NCBI RefSeq assembly: GCF_009765975.1
Contig: NZ_LMUJ01000030.1
Span: 1 to 64,000, forward strand
DNA length: 64,000 nucleotides
Reading direction: 5' to 3'
Origin: Acidisphaera sp. S103
Lineage (GTDB): Bacteria; Pseudomonadota; Alphaproteobacteria; Acetobacterales; Acetobacteraceae
This document shows, in pieces, positions 1 to 11,114 of this stretch. Made by a program: the position numbers and the translations under genes. Each line of letters begins with the position of its first letter. Position 1 is the first letter of the stretch. A model generated the notes under the pieces. The model made no database searches, was not told where the DNA came from, and worked only from the letters and a program-made list of their open reading frames with translations.

Positions 1-161
1 CGCCAAACGTCGGAAGCTGAGTAGAATCAATACCGTGCGGCTTGTACAGCGAAATAGTGCGTTCAGGACTCAAAAATCGTGCCAGACAGCCGTGGGACAC
101 GCCCGGCCATGACGATCAAAGGGCGCTTGGCTATGGCGACCAGGGCATGGCGGCCTCACCA

Positions 162-653
162 ATGACCCCCACCATCCGCCCCGTTCGGCCCACCGACGTG
201 GCCGCCATCCTGCGGCTGATCCGCGGCCTGGCCGAGTATGAACGGCTGCTGGCTGAGGTTACTGCCACCGAGGCGCAGATCCACGACGCTCTCTTCGCCC
301 CGAACCCGCGTGCCCACGCCCTCATCGCTGAAATCGACAGCACCCCGATCGGGCTGGCGCTGTTCTACTACACGCTCAGCACCTTTAAGCTGCGTCCGAA
401 CATCTTCCTCGAAGACCTGTTCGTCGATCCCGCCCACCGCGGCACCGGTGCCGGCTACGCCCTGATGCGCCACCTCGCGCAGCGCGCCGTGGCCGAAGGT
501 TGCGCCCGTATCGAGTGGCGGGTGCTGAACTGGAACCAGCCGTCCATCGACTTCTATCATCGGATCGGCTCCCAACCGATCGAGCACTGGCATACACTGC
601 AACTGGGTGGCGAGGCGCTCGCCGCCCTGGCGGAAGGAAATCCCCATGGCTGA
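162..653 (+). CDS. GNAT family N-acetyltransferase
   Basis: Predicted acetyl-CoA-dependent N-acetyltransferase of 163 residues, the usual single-domain GNAT length; substrate unknown. It opens with a beta strand (TIRPVRPTD) and carries the acetyl-CoA binding signature HRGTGAG after LEDLFVDP at about residues 86-100, followed by the late motif NWNQPSIDFYHRIG near residues 127-140. This resembles diamine/spermidine acetyltransferase-like GNATs, but I cannot name the substrate. An in-frame ATG at 147 is an alternative start; neither has a strong ribosome-binding site. The end overlaps the lpdA start by 8 bases, so the two are probably co-translated. DNA upstream (about 100-125) is a half copy of the REP-like palindrome found in full at 6445 and 57569. 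Confidence 0.85.
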   Translation: MTPTIRPVRPTDVAAILRLIRGLAEYERLLAEVTATEAQIHDALFAPNPRAHALIAEIDSTPIGLALFYYTLSTFKLRPNIFLEDLFVDPAHRGTGAGYALMRHLAQRAVAEGCARIEWRVLNWNQPSIDFYHRIGSQPIEHWHTLQLGGEALAALAEGNPHG

Positions 654-2046
654 CCAAGCATTCGACCTGATCGTCCTGGGCACCGGCCCCGGCGGCTACG
701 TCGCCGCCATTCGCGCCGCCCAGCTCGGGATGAAAACCGCAGTTGTGGAGCGGGAAAATCTTGGCGGCATCTGCCTCAACTGGGGGTGCATTCCCACCAA
801 GGCACTGCTGCGCACCAGTGAGATCAACCACCTGCTGCACCATCTGCCGGATTTCGGATTTGAGGCGGTCAAGCCGGTGTTCGACATCGGCAAGGTGGTG
901 AAGCGCTCGCGGGCCATTGCCAAGCAACTGTCCAGCGGCGTCGCTTTCCTGCTGAAGAAGAACAAGGTGACTGTGTTCGACGGCGACGGAAAGCTGAACG
1001 GCAATCAGACTGTATACGTAACGAAAGACGGCAAGGACGTTGCGACCCTGAAGGCGCCGCACATCATCCTCGCGACGGGCGCCCGAGCGCGGCAGTTGCC
1101 GGGGATCGAGGCGGATGGGAAACTGATCTGGTCGTATCGCGAGGCGATGGTGCCACCGATGTTTCCGAAGTCGCTGCTGGTCATTGGCTCCGGCGCCATC
1201 GGCATCGAGTTCGCCAGCTTCTACCTCAACATGGGCGCACAAGTAACGGTCGTGGAAGTGCTGCCTCGCGTTCTGCCTGTGGAGGACGAGGAAATCTCCG
1301 CGTTCGCGCACAAGGCGTTCGAGAAGCAGGGGATGAAGATCCTGGTCAATGCCGCCGTCAAGGGCGTCAAGAAAGGTGGCGACAACGTCACGGTTACGGT
1401 TGAAACCGGCGGCAAATCCCAGGATATTACCGTCGATCGTGTCATCTCCGCCGTCGGCATCGTCGGCAACACCGAGAACATCGGCTTGGAAGGCACCGCG
1501 GTGAAAGTCGACCGCACCCATGTCGTGATCGACGAATACGGCCGCACCGGCGAGCCTGGGATCTATGCCATTGGTGATCTGGCCGGCCCGCCGTGGCTCG
1601 CGCACAAGGCCAGCCATGAAGGCGTCATCTGCGTCGAGAAAATCGCCGGCCTCAAGGACGTGCATCCGATGGACGTTCGTAACATTCCAGGTTGCACGTA
1701 TTGCCGGCCGCAGGTCGCCTCGGTGGGGCTGACCGAGGCGCGGGCCAAGGAACTTGGTCACGAGGTCAAGGTCGGCCACTTCCCGTTTATCGGCAACGGC
1801 AAGGCGATCGCCATGGGTGAGCCCGACGGCATGGTCAAAACCGTATTCGATGCGAAGACGGGGGAGTTGCTGGGTGCCCATATGATCGGCGCCGAGGTGA
1901 CGGAGATGATCCAGGGCTACACCATCGCCCGCACGCTGGAGACGACGGAAACTGAACTGATGCACACGGTGTTCCCGCACCCGACGGTCAGCGAAACCAT
2001 GCATGAGGCGGTGCTGGACGCCTATAAGCGGGCGATCCATTTCTGA
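646..2046 (+). CDS. lpdA: Dihydrolipoyl dehydrogenase (E3)
   Basis: FAD flavoenzyme that reoxidises dihydrolipoamide with NAD+ in the pyruvate and 2-oxoglutarate dehydrogenase complexes; 466 residues, the normal family size. Visible features are the N-terminal FAD motif GTGPGG (residues 12-17), the redox disulfide in GGICLNWGC (Cys43 and Cys48), the NAD-binding GSGAIGIEFA near residue 180, an FAD motif ending in AIGDLAG, and the C-terminal catalytic HPTVSE. The ATG at 646 is chosen because GGAAGGA lies 7 bases upstream and homology begins there; an upstream in-frame start at 607 would add 13 residues unlike the family. In alphaproteobacteria lpdA usually follows the PDH or ODH genes; those would lie left of the window, with the GNAT gene between. 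Confidence 0.96.
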   Translation: MADQAFDLIVLGTGPGGYVAAIRAAQLGMKTAVVERENLGGICLNWGCIPTKALLRTSEINHLLHHLPDFGFEAVKPVFDIGKVVKRSRAIAKQLSSGVAFLLKKNKVTVFDGDGKLNGNQTVYVTKDGKDVATLKAPHIILATGARARQLPGIEADGKLIWSYREAMVPPMFPKSLLVIGSGAIGIEFASFYLNMGAQVTVVEVLPRVLPVEDEEISAFAHKAFEKQGMKILVNAAVKGVKKGGDNVTVTVETGGKSQDITVDRVISAVGIVGNTENIGLEGTAVKVDRTHVVIDEYGRTGEPGIYAIGDLAGPPWLAHKASHEGVICVEKIAGLKDVHPMDVRNIPGCTYCRPQVASVGLTEARAKELGHEVKVGHFPFIGNGKAIAMGEPDGMVKTVFDAKTGELLGAHMIGAEVTEMIQGYTIARTLETTETELMHTVFPHPTVSETMHEAVLDAYKRAIHF

Positions 2047-2093
2047 CACCGCCCGCGTCGAGATCGACCATCATCGGCTAAACCAGTTACGGA

Positions 2094-2116
2094 CCTCCCC
2101 CGCTTGATCGGGGAGG
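2094..2116 (+). terminator. Hairpin downstream of lpdA, possible terminator
   Basis: Perfect 7-bp stem CCTCCCC / GGGGAGG with a 9-base loop, 48 bases after the lpdA stop. There is no T-run, so it is either a Rho-assisted 3' end stabiliser or a copy of a dispersed hairpin repeat rather than a classic intrinsic terminator. Confidence 0.4.
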
Positions 2117-2261
2117 CACCCGGACCATTTATCGCAGCACGCGATCACGGGGCTGGCCGGAAGGCCGCTCAGCTCTGGCTTCTTATCGGATCGCGCGACG
2201 CCGATCACGCTCGCCCGTAATGGCGTAAGCATTTTCGCCATACGGCGATACATACGCTCAA

Positions 2262-2320
2262 TCCGCCCGCCATTTATATGGAAATACTATGGGAACGCCA
2301 TGCAAACCACATGGCTTCTA
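2262..2320 (+). promoter_or_regulatory. Candidate kdp promoter and control region
   Basis: The only AT-rich stretch ahead of the kdp genes. It has TTTATAT at 2273-2279, a TACTAT that could serve as a -10 at 2285-2290, no good -35 at the matching distance (as expected for an activator-dependent promoter), and a GCCATG-N7-CATGGC palindrome at 2297-2315. E. coli KdpE binds T-rich TTTATA-like sequence, so KdpE control is plausible but inferred. Confidence 0.3.
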
Positions 2321-2401
2321 TAGTCGCGCAAACTTACTTTCGGGCACGCTCAACAACCGTTCCGCCTGCCGCCCGAGCAGTGGGCAAAGGGAGCCTTGAC
2401 C

Positions 2402-2485
2402 ATGCTTGATGTAATTTATCTCGCGACCGGCGCGGCGTTTCTGTTCGCCTGCGTCCTGTACACTTACGCCTGCGATCGTCTGTAG
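2402..2485 (+). CDS. 27-aa membrane micropeptide upstream of kdpF
   Basis: Short open frame of 27 codons beginning MLDVIYLATGAAF and ending YACDRL. It is one hydrophobic helix (about residues 4-22) followed by a short charged tail, so a single-pass inner-membrane peptide is likely. It lies 10 bases before kdpF in the same direction and has a purine-rich AAAGGGAG upstream. From memory, similar short frames ending in a Cys-Asp-Arg-Leu-like tail precede kdpF/kdpA in other proteobacteria; I could not check this. A role as an accessory of the KdpFABC pump is inference from position and size. Confidence 0.55.
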   Translation: MLDVIYLATGAAFLFACVLYTYACDRL

Positions 2486-2495
2486 GACCACGCCA

Positions 2496-2585
2496 ATGAC
2501 GCTGGACTATATCCTGGGCGGCCTCGTGACCGCTTTTCTCCTGGCCTACCTCATCGTCGCGCTGATCAAGCCCGAACGCTTCTAG
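2496..2585 (+). CDS. kdpF: Potassium-transporting ATPase subunit KdpF
   Basis: 29-codon frame [14 protein letters not shown]... ending IKPERF, the typical length and pattern of KdpF: a single transmembrane helix followed by a K-P-E-R-F/L tail. KdpF is the small lipid-like subunit that stabilises the KdpABC complex in the inner membrane. It lies directly before kdpA (31 bases) in the canonical kdpFABC order. Too short for most gene finders. Confidence 0.9.
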   Translation: MTLDYILGGLVTAFLLAYLIVALIKPERF

Positions 2586-2616
2586 GCCATCCCTCTATGC
2601 TCGGAAAGCGACACAC

Positions 2617-4326
2617 ATGACAGTCAACGGCTGGCTGCAGATCGCGCTATATTGCGTCCTGCTCATACTTCTCACCAAACCGCTGGGCGGTTACATGACC
2701 CGCGTCTTCGCGGGTGAGCGCACTTTTCTGTCCCCAATCCTTCGTCCACTGGAACGCGGCCTCTACGGCGTTTCCGGTGTCAAAGAAAACGAAGAACAGC
2801 ATTGGGTCACCTACGCGATCGCCATGCTGGCGTTCAGCTTCGCCGGCTTCGTCGTGCTGTACGCGCTGCAACGGCTGCAAGCGGTGCTGCCGTTCAATCC
2901 GCAGCATCTGGATGCGGTGTCGCCCGACCTGGCGTTCAACACGTCCGTCAGCTTCGTAACGAACACGAACTGGCAGTCCTACACGCCGGAAACCACCATG
3001 AGCTACCTGGTGGAGATGGCCGGCCTCACGGTGCACAACTTCGTCAGCGCTGCCACCGGCATCGCGCTGGCGATCGCGCTGATCCGCGGCTTCAGCCGCC
3101 GTTCGGCGAAAAGCGTCGGCAATTTCTGGGTCGATATGACCCGCACCACCCTGTACGTGCTGCTGCCGATCTGCATCGTCGTCGGCCTGGTCCTGGTCTG
3201 GCAGGGCGTGCCGCAGAACCTCGGCGACTATACGCAGGTCACCACACTGGAAGGTGCCAAGCAACTGATCGCCCAGGGGCCCGTCGCCTCGCAGGAGGTG
3301 ATCAAGATGCTGGGCACCAACGGCGGTGGCTTCTTCAATGCCAACTCGTCGCATCCGTTCGAGAACCCGACGGCGCTGACCGACCTGATCGAGATGCTGC
3401 TGATCTTCTCGATTGGCGCGGCATTGACCAACGTGTTCGGCCGCATGGTCGGCGACCAGCGCCAGGGCTGGGCGATTTTCGCCGTCATGGGCCTGCTGTT
3501 CCTCGCCGGCACCACGACCGTCTATTGGGCCGAAGCCGCCGGCAACCCGCTGTTCGCGCATCTGCCGCTCAACCACCTCGCCGGCAACATGGAAGGCAAG
3601 GAGGTTCGTTTCGGTATCGCCAATTCGTCGCTGTTCACCACCATCACCACCGACGCGTCGTGCGGCGCGATCAACAACACGCATGACAGCCTGACCCCGC
3701 TGGGCGGCATGGTCCCGCTGGTCAACATGATGCTGGGCGAAATCATCTTCGGCGGCGTCGGGTCCGGCCTCTACGGGATGCTGCTGTTCGTCGTCGTGGC
3801 GATGTTCGTCGCCGGGCTGATGGTCGGCCGCACGCCGGAATACCTCGGCAAGAAGCTGGAGGCGAAAGAGGTCAAGATGGCCATGCTCGCCATCCTGGTC
3901 ATGCCGATGTGCATGCTTGGGTTCACCGCGCTGGCGGTGGTGATCAACCCCGGCACCAGCGCGCTGGCCAATGCCGGACCGCACGGCTTCACCGAGGCGC
4001 TGTATGCCTACGTTTCGGCCACCGCCAACAACGGCAGCGCCTTCGCCGGCCTGTCCGCCAACGTGCCGTTCTGGAACAGCACACTGGGGCTGGCGATGTT
4101 CATTGGCCGCTTCCTGGTGATCGTGCCGATGCTCGCCATCGCCGGATCGTTGGCCGCGAAGAAGATCGTGCCGACCTCGGCTGGCACGTTCCCCACTGAT
4201 GGCGGGCTGTTCGTCGGCCTGGTGGTCGGCGTGATCCTGATCACCGGCGGCCTGACCTTCCTGCCTTCCCTCGCCCTCGGACCGATCGTCGAGCACCTCT
4301 CGATGCTGTCCGGCACCACTTACTAA
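2617..4326 (+). CDS. kdpA: Potassium-transporting ATPase, K+-channel-like subunit KdpA
   Basis: 569-residue inner-membrane subunit that selects and translocates K+ in the high-affinity Kdp pump. It belongs to the superfamily of K+ transporters and should have four pore-loop repeats; visible signature segments are [34 protein letters not shown] and [12 protein letters not shown], all conserved in KdpA. Hydrophobic helices run along the whole length, as expected. Length matches the family (about 557-600). It is followed 11 bases later by kdpB. Expression is probably switched on by KdpD/KdpE, encoded downstream in the same operon. Confidence 0.98.
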   Translation: MTVNGWLQIALYCVLLILLTKPLGGYMTRVFAGERTFLSPILRPLERGLYGVSGVKENEEQHWVTYAIAMLAFSFAGFVVLYALQRLQAVLPFNPQHLDAVSPDLAFNTSVSFVTNTNWQSYTPETTMSYLVEMAGLTVHNFVSAATGIALAIALIRGFSRRSAKSVGNFWVDMTRTTLYVLLPICIVVGLVLVWQGVPQNLGDYTQVTTLEGAKQLIAQGPVASQEVIKMLGTNGGGFFNANSSHPFENPTALTDLIEMLLIFSIGAALTNVFGRMVGDQRQGWAIFAVMGLLFLAGTTTVYWAEAAGNPLFAHLPLNHLAGNMEGKEVRFGIANSSLFTTITTDASCGAINNTHDSLTPLGGMVPLVNMMLGEIIFGGVGSGLYGMLLFVVVAMFVAGLMVGRTPEYLGKKLEAKEVKMAMLAILVMPMCMLGFTALAVVINPGTSALANAGPHGFTEALYAYVSATANNGSAFAGLSANVPFWNSTLGLAMFIGRFLVIVPMLAIAGSLAAKKIVPTSAGTFPTDGGLFVGLVVGVILITGGLTFLPSLALGPIVEHLSMLSGTTY

Positions 4327-4337
4327 GGCATTTCCCA

Positions 4338-6422
<2,085 letters not shown>

Positions 6423-6444
6423 CCGTGCAGACCTCCATCCACCC

Positions 6445-6523
6445 CGTCATGGCCGGGCGTGTCCCGGCCATCGTCGCACCGTCGGACGAAGCGCGGATGG
6501 CCGGGACGCGCCCGGCCATGACG
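6445..6523. repeat. REP-like inverted repeat between kdpB and kdpC
   Basis: Two 28-bp arms (6445-6472 and 6496-6523) that are inverted copies with one mismatch, of the type CGTCATGGCCGGG...; each arm is itself palindromic (GGCCGGGC/GTCCCGGCC). The 23-base loop contains CGGACGAAGCGCGGATGG. A second full copy with the same loop words is at 57569-57647, and degenerate parts occur at about 100-125 and 6560-6615. This is a dispersed intergenic palindrome. Inside an operon it could act on mRNA stability or partial termination between kdpB and kdpC. Confidence 0.8.
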
Positions 6524-6635
6524 GATACACCGCGCGCGGCCGCGATGAATAACCTGACCCGACCATGGCGGATGGGGCGCAGCCGGACAGGCCGCGCCCA
6601 GCCGTGACGATCGAAAACTAAGGACACACACACAA

Positions 6636-7241
6636 ATGCTTAACCAGATACGCCCCGCCGTCATGATGATCGTCTGCATGACCATCCTGACCGGCCTTGC
6701 CTACCCGCTGGCGATGACCGGTATTGCCCAGGCCATCTTCCCGCATCAGGCCAACGGCAGCCTGATCGAGCAGAATGGCAAGGTCATCGGCTCCGCCCTG
6801 ATCGGGCAGAATTTTACCGCCGCCAAGTACTTCCATGGCCGCCCGTCCGCCACCACGGATACCGACCCCAAAGACCCCACCAAGACCATCGCGGCGCCGT
6901 ACAATGCGGATAACTCGGGCGGCGCCAACCTGGGCCCGACCTCGAAGGCGCTGCTGGACCGGGTGACCGCCGACACCAAGACGCTGGCGGCCGAAAACCC
7001 CGGCACGACGGTTCCCATGGACCTGGTGACGATGTCGGGCAGCGGGCTGGACCCCGATCTGTCCCCCGACGCCGCGCTGTTCCAGGTGCCCCGCGTCGCC
7101 AAGGCCCGCAACCTGACCGAAGCCCAGGTTCGTCAACTGGTGCAGGCCCACACCGTCTCCCGCCTTGCCGGACTGATCGGCGAGCCGCATGTGAATGTGC
7201 TAGAGTTGAACCTGGCACTGGACGCATTGGGCCGTAGCTGA
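6636..7241 (+). CDS. kdpC: Potassium-transporting ATPase subunit KdpC
   Basis: 201-residue subunit with one N-terminal membrane helix (about residues 10-32) and an extracytoplasmic domain. The family segments [38 protein letters not shown] and LNLALDAL are present. KdpC acts as a co-subunit assisting ATP and K+ use by KdpB/KdpA. The ATG follows AAGGACACAC. An insert around residues 80-110 (asparagine/alanine/glycine rich) is seen in many KdpC proteins. It is separated from kdpB by a 213-base region with REP-like repeats but followed by kdpD after only 11 bases. Confidence 0.97.
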   Translation: MLNQIRPAVMMIVCMTILTGLAYPLAMTGIAQAIFPHQANGSLIEQNGKVIGSALIGQNFTAAKYFHGRPSATTDTDPKDPTKTIAAPYNADNSGGANLGPTSKALLDRVTADTKTLAAENPGTTVPMDLVTMSGSGLDPDLSPDAALFQVPRVAKARNLTEAQVRQLVQAHTVSRLAGLIGEPHVNVLELNLALDALGRS

Positions 7242-7252
7242 ACGGACTCCGA

Positions 7253-9964
7253 ATGGGCGAGAGCGCGAATACCGACCGAAGACCCTCGCCCGACGCTCTG
7301 CTGCGGGAGGCAGAGAAGTCCCACCGAGGTCGGCTGAAGATCTTCCTCGGCGCCGCGCCGGGCGTCGGCAAGACATACGAGATGCTCTCCGCCGCCCAGA
7401 CCAGGCGGCGGGAGAACGTCGATGTGGTCATCGGCGTCGTCGAAACCCATAAACGGGCGGAAACCGAGGCGCTGACGGTGGGCCTGGAAACCATCCCCCG
7501 CCGCGAGATCGCCTATCGCGAACGCACCCTGACGGAGATGGACCTCGACGCCATCCTGGTGCGCAATCCGCGCCTGGTGCTGGTGGATGAGCTGGCTCAC
7601 ACCAACGCCCCCGGCAGCCGTCATCCCAAGCGCTACCTGGATGTCGAGGAACTGCTGGCCGCCGGCATCGACGTCTACACCACGCTGAACATCCAGCATG
7701 TGGAAAGCCTGAACGACGTCGTCGCTCGCATCACCCGCATCCGGGTGCGGGAAACCGTGCCGGATTCGGTGATCGAACGCGCCGACGACATCGAACTGAT
7801 CGACCTGACTCCGGATGACCTGATCCAGCGCCTGAAGGACGGCAAGGTCTACGTGCCCGCCCAGGCCGAACGCGCCGTGCGGCATTATTTCGCCCCCGGC
7901 AACCTGACGGCGCTGCGGGAACTGGCCCTGCGGCGCACCGCGCAGCGTGTGGACAACCAGATGGTCGACTACATGCGCACCCATGCCATCGAAGGTCCCT
8001 GGCCAGCCGGCGAACGCGTCCTGGTCTGCGTCCAGGGCGGACCCAAGGCCACCGCCACGGTGCGCCACGCCAAGCGCCTCGCCGACCAGCTTCGCGCGCC
8101 CTGGACCGCGATCAACGTCGAGACGACACGCTCCGCCCGCGCAACCGTCTCGGAACATGACAGCGTGGTGGCGGCACTGCGGCTCGCCGAACGGCTGGGG
8201 GCGGAACCGGTGCTGATCCCCGGCCAGGACGTCGCCGATACCGTCATCGATTACGCCCGCGCCAACAACGTCACCCACCTGATCGTCGGCAAATCCGACC
8301 GCCCGTACTGGCGCCAGTATCTGCTGGGTTCCATCACACAGCGCCTGATCAACCGAGCGGGCGGGATCAACATCCATGTGATCGAGGCCCCCGCCGAAGG
8401 CACCCCGCCACCGCCGGTTGCCACGCCGAGACCGGCATTCGATCCACGGCCGTATTTGATCGCCACGCTACCGGTCCTGGTGGCGATCCCCTGCGGCCTG
8501 GCGCTGCACGAATTGCTGGACGTCACCAACGTGGCGCTGGTGTTCCTGACGGCGATCCTGATCGGCGCCGTGCTGCAGGGCCTGGGACCGTCGCTGTTCG
8601 CCTGCTTCGTCGCGGTGATGGCGTATAATTTCTTCTTCCTGCCGCCGCTTTACACCTTCACCATCTCCGACCCGGAAAACGTCGTCGCGCTATTCTTCTT
8701 CCTGGTCGTCGCCGTCATCGCGTCCAACCTCGCCGCCAGGGTCCGCGGCCAGGCGCTGTCCGCTCGGCTGCGCGCGCGCCAGACCAACGACCTGTATCAG
8801 TTCAGCCGCAAGCTGTCGGTGGCGGTCGCGCTGGACGACCTGCTGTGGGCGACCGTCCACCAGATCGCGCTGATGCTGAAGGTGCGCGTTGTGCTGCTGT
8901 TGCCCCCAGGGGACAATAGTCACGGCAGTATCGCGGTCAGAGCCGGGTTCCCGCCGGAGGATGTGCTGGACGATGCCGACCTCGCCGCCGCGAAATGGTC
9001 GTGGGAGAAGAACCATATCGCCGGCCGCGGATCGGACACGCTGCCCGGCGGCAAATGGCTGTTCCAGCCGCTGCGTACCGGGCGCGGGCCGCTGGGCGTG
9101 GTCGGCATCATCCGCGACGAACCCGGCCCGCTGCTGACCCCCGACCAGCAACGCCTGCTGGATGCCCTCGCCGACCAGGCCGCCCTGGCGATCGAGCGGG
9201 TCAACCTCGCCCGCGACCTGCACCTGGCGCGTTTGGAGGTGGAGACGGACCGCCTGCGCGCCGCGCTGCTGACGTCCATCTCGCACGATTTGCGCACGCC
9301 GCTGGCGTCGATCCTGGGATCGGCCACCAGTTTGCGGTCCCAGGACGCGATCCTCGACACCGCGACCAAGGACTCCCTGCTGGGGACGATCATCGAGGAG
9401 TCCGACCGGCTCAATCGCTTCATCGGCAACCTGCTGGACATGACGCGGCTGGAATCCGGCGCCCTGAAACCACGGACCGGGCTGAATGAGCTGTCGGATG
9501 TCATCGGCGCGGCGCTGCAGCGGGCGGCGAAGATCCTGGCGGCGCACCGGGTCGCCGTCGATCTGCCGGCCGGCCTGCCGATGCTGGCGTTGGACATGGT
9601 GCTGTTCGAGCAGGTGCTGTTCAACCTGCTGGACAACGCCGCCAAGCACGCGCCGGCCGGCAGCCTGATCACCATCCAGGCCAGCCAGGACGGCGACACC
9701 GTCACGCTGCGGATCATGGATGAGGGCGAAGGCATCCCCGCCGGCGACGCCGAACGCATCTTCGAGAAATTCTATCGCGCGGGCGGTCCGGACCGGCGGC
9801 GCGCCGGCACCGGATTGGGGCTTGCGATCTGCCGCGGCTTCGTGGAAGCCATGGGCGGCACCATCGTCGCCGCCAATCGCCCCGACCGCCAGGGTGCCAT
9901 GTTCGTCATCACCCTGCCGGTTCCCATCAACGCGCTGCTTCCCGAAGAGGAAACCACCCCATGA
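7253..9964 (+). CDS. kdpD: Osmosensitive K+ channel histidine kinase KdpD
   Basis: 903-residue membrane sensor kinase that phosphorylates KdpE under K+ limitation. Domain order is the classic one: N-terminal KdpD domain with Walker-A-like GAAPGVGKT (about residues 33-41), a universal-stress-protein-like domain (about 250-375), four closely spaced membrane helices of the DUF4118 sensor (about 400-500), a GAF-like region (about 520-650), HisKA with the phosphoacceptor in SISHDLRTPLAS (His678), and a HATPase domain with NLLDNAAKHAP and GTGLGLAICRG. The 3' end overlaps kdpE by 4 bases (ATGA), indicating translational coupling. Confidence 0.98.
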   Translation: MGESANTDRRPSPDALLREAEKSHRGRLKIFLGAAPGVGKTYEMLSAAQTRRRENVDVVIGVVETHKRAETEALTVGLETIPRREIAYRERTLTEMDLDAILVRNPRLVLVDELAHTNAPGSRHPKRYLDVEELLAAGIDVYTTLNIQHVESLNDVVARITRIRVRETVPDSVIERADDIELIDLTPDDLIQRLKDGKVYVPAQAERAVRHYFAPGNLTALRELALRRTAQRVDNQMVDYMRTHAIEGPWPAGERVLVCVQGGPKATATVRHAKRLADQLRAPWTAINVETTRSARATVSEHDSVVAALRLAERLGAEPVLIPGQDVADTVIDYARANNVTHLIVGKSDRPYWRQYLLGSITQRLINRAGGINIHVIEAPAEGTPPPPVATPRPAFDPRPYLIATLPVLVAIPCGLALHELLDVTNVALVFLTAILIGAVLQGLGPSLFACFVAVMAYNFFFLPPLYTFTISDPENVVALFFFLVVAVIASNLAARVRGQALSARLRARQTNDLYQFSRKLSVAVALDDLLWATVHQIALMLKVRVVLLLPPGDNSHGSIAVRAGFPPEDVLDDADLAAAKWSWEKNHIAGRGSDTLPGGKWLFQPLRTGRGPLGVVGIIRDEPGPLLTPDQQRLLDALADQAALAIERVNLARDLHLARLEVETDRLRAALLTSISHDLRTPLASILGSATSLRSQDAILDTATKDSLLGTIIEESDRLNRFIGNLLDMTRLESGALKPRTGLNELSDVIGAALQRAAKILAAHRVAVDLPAGLPMLALDMVLFEQVLFNLLDNAAKHAPAGSLITIQASQDGDTVTLRIMDEGEGIPAGDAERIFEKFYRAGGPDRRRAGTGLGLAICRGFVEAMGGTIVAANRPDRQGAMFVITLPVPINALLPEEETTP

Positions 9965-10653
9965 GTGCCGGCCCGCTGCGGGTTCTGGTGGTCGACGACG
10001 AACCGGCGATACGGCGGTTCCTGCGCGCCGGGCTGTCCAGCCAGGGTTATATCGTGAGCGAGTTGGAAGAGGGCCTGCCGGCGATCGATATCGCCCGCCG
10101 CAAGGGTACCGACCTGATCGTGCTGGACCTCGGCCTGCCCGACATCGATGGCACGGAGGTGATCAACCGAATCCGCAGCGGCGGTTCCTCGGTGCCGATC
10201 ATCGTGCTGTCCAGCCGCAGCGATGAAGCGGCGAAGGTCGACGCACTGGATCTGGGTGCTGACGATTTCGTGACCAAGCCGTTCGGCATCGATGAGCTGC
10301 TGGCGCGAATCCGGGCGGCGCAGCGGCATCGGCTGCAGCAGGAGGGGGAAATCCCGATCTTCCGCAGCGGCGACCTGACCGTCGACCTGGTGCGCCGGAT
10401 CGTGACGGTGCGCGGCGAGGAAGTGAAGTTTTCGCCGCGCGAATATGCCGTGCTGCGGCTGCTGGTGCAGCACGCCGGCAAGGTGCTGACGCACAAGATG
10501 ATCCTGCGGGAGGTGTGGGGTTCGGATACCGACGTGCAATACCTGCGGATCTATGTACGCGCGGTGCGGCAGAAAATCGAAGCTGATCCGGAGCGGCCAG
10601 TCCACATCCTGACCGAAACCGGGGTAGGTTACCGGCTGCGAATCAACGACTAG
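9961..10653 (+). CDS. kdpE: Two-component response regulator KdpE
   Basis: 230-residue OmpR/PhoB-type regulator. The receiver domain has the acidic pair Asp12-Asp13, phosphoacceptor Asp56 in LIVLDLGLPD and the conserved Lys in FVTKPFG; the winged-helix DNA-binding domain (about residues 125-230) includes FSPREYAVLRLLVQHAGKV and the recognition-helix region YLRIYVRAVRQKIE. It is expected to activate the kdp promoter upstream of 2402. It overlaps kdpD by ATGA and is followed after 14 bases by an EIIANtr-like gene. Confidence 0.97.
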   Translation: MSAGPLRVLVVDDEPAIRRFLRAGLSSQGYIVSELEEGLPAIDIARRKGTDLIVLDLGLPDIDGTEVINRIRSGGSSVPIIVLSSRSDEAAKVDALDLGADDFVTKPFGIDELLARIRAAQRHRLQQEGEIPIFRSGDLTVDLVRRIVTVRGEEVKFSPREYAVLRLLVQHAGKVLTHKMILREVWGSDTDVQYLRIYVRAVRQKIEADPERPVHILTETGVGYRLRIND

Positions 10654-10667
10654 GATTTTTTCCGTAG

Positions 10668-11114
10668 ATGGAAATCACCGACTTTCTAACTGCCGACCGG
10701 ATTGTCCTGGATGTGCGGCCGCGCGACAAAGCGGCCTTAATCGGGGAGGTCGCCCGCGCCTTCGCCCGCCTGCTGCCGGCTTTGCAGCCGAAAGCCGTGG
10801 AGACTGCCTTGCTGGCTCGGGAACAGCTCGGCTCAACTGGCCTGGGTGCCGGATTCGCCCTGCCGCATGCTCGGATCGAGGGGCTGGACGGCTATCTGGG
10901 CCTGTTTGTACGGCTGGCGAAACCGCTCGATTTTGAGGCGATCGACGGCAAGCCGGTGCGGCTGGTGTTCGTGCTGCTGATCCCGTCGGAGACCACATCG
11001 CATGTGGCGGCGCTGGCCGCCATCTCCCGGCGATTCCGCGACCCGGACCTGGCCGCCAGGCTGGTCAAGGCGGCAACCCCGGGCGTGGCCTTCGGCCTGC
11101 TGACCGAACGTTGA
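10668..11114 (+). CDS. PTS EIIA-type (nitrogen-PTS, PtsN-like) protein
   Basis: 148-residue EIIA domain of the fructose/nitrogen PTS family. The phosphorylatable histidine is His67 in GFALPHARI, the family active-site motif; segments TGLGAGFALPHA and VRLVFVLLIPSE are typical. In E. coli, unphosphorylated EIIANtr binds KdpD and stimulates its kinase activity, so a ptsN paralogue directly after kdpE (14 bases) suggests dedicated control of this Kdp system. It overlaps the next gene through TTGA. The housekeeping ptsN is normally beside rpoN/hpf; this copy is not in that context, so I leave the symbol empty. Confidence 0.88.
   Translation: MEITDFLTADRIVLDVRPRDKAALIGEVARAFARLLPALQPKAVETALLAREQLGSTGLGAGFALPHARIEGLDGYLGLFVRLAKPLDFEAIDGKPVRLVFVLLIPSETTSHVAALAAISRRFRDPDLAARLVKAATPGVAFGLLTER

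Larger units (their letters stand above)
2047..2401. other. Intergenic region between lpdA and the kdp block
   Basis: 355 bases without a convincing gene. It holds a GC-rich hairpin just after lpdA (2094-2116), a small hairpin TCGCC-ATAC-GGCGA near 2235-2248, an AT-rich stretch around 2271-2290, and a perfect 6-bp palindrome GCCATG-N7-CATGGC at 2297-2315. The right half probably contains the kdp promoter and control sites. A minus-strand open frame at 2071-2253 has no recognisable domain or ribosome-binding site and is not called. Confidence 0.5.

Noticed and set aside
385-2049. Long open frame antisense to lpdA (554 codons)
   Set aside because: Histidine/arginine/aspartate-rich translation with no domain; a by-product of the high-GC third positions of lpdA.
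2071-2253. 60-codon minus-strand frame between lpdA and kdp
   Set aside because: No ribosome-binding site or domain; overlaps hairpins.
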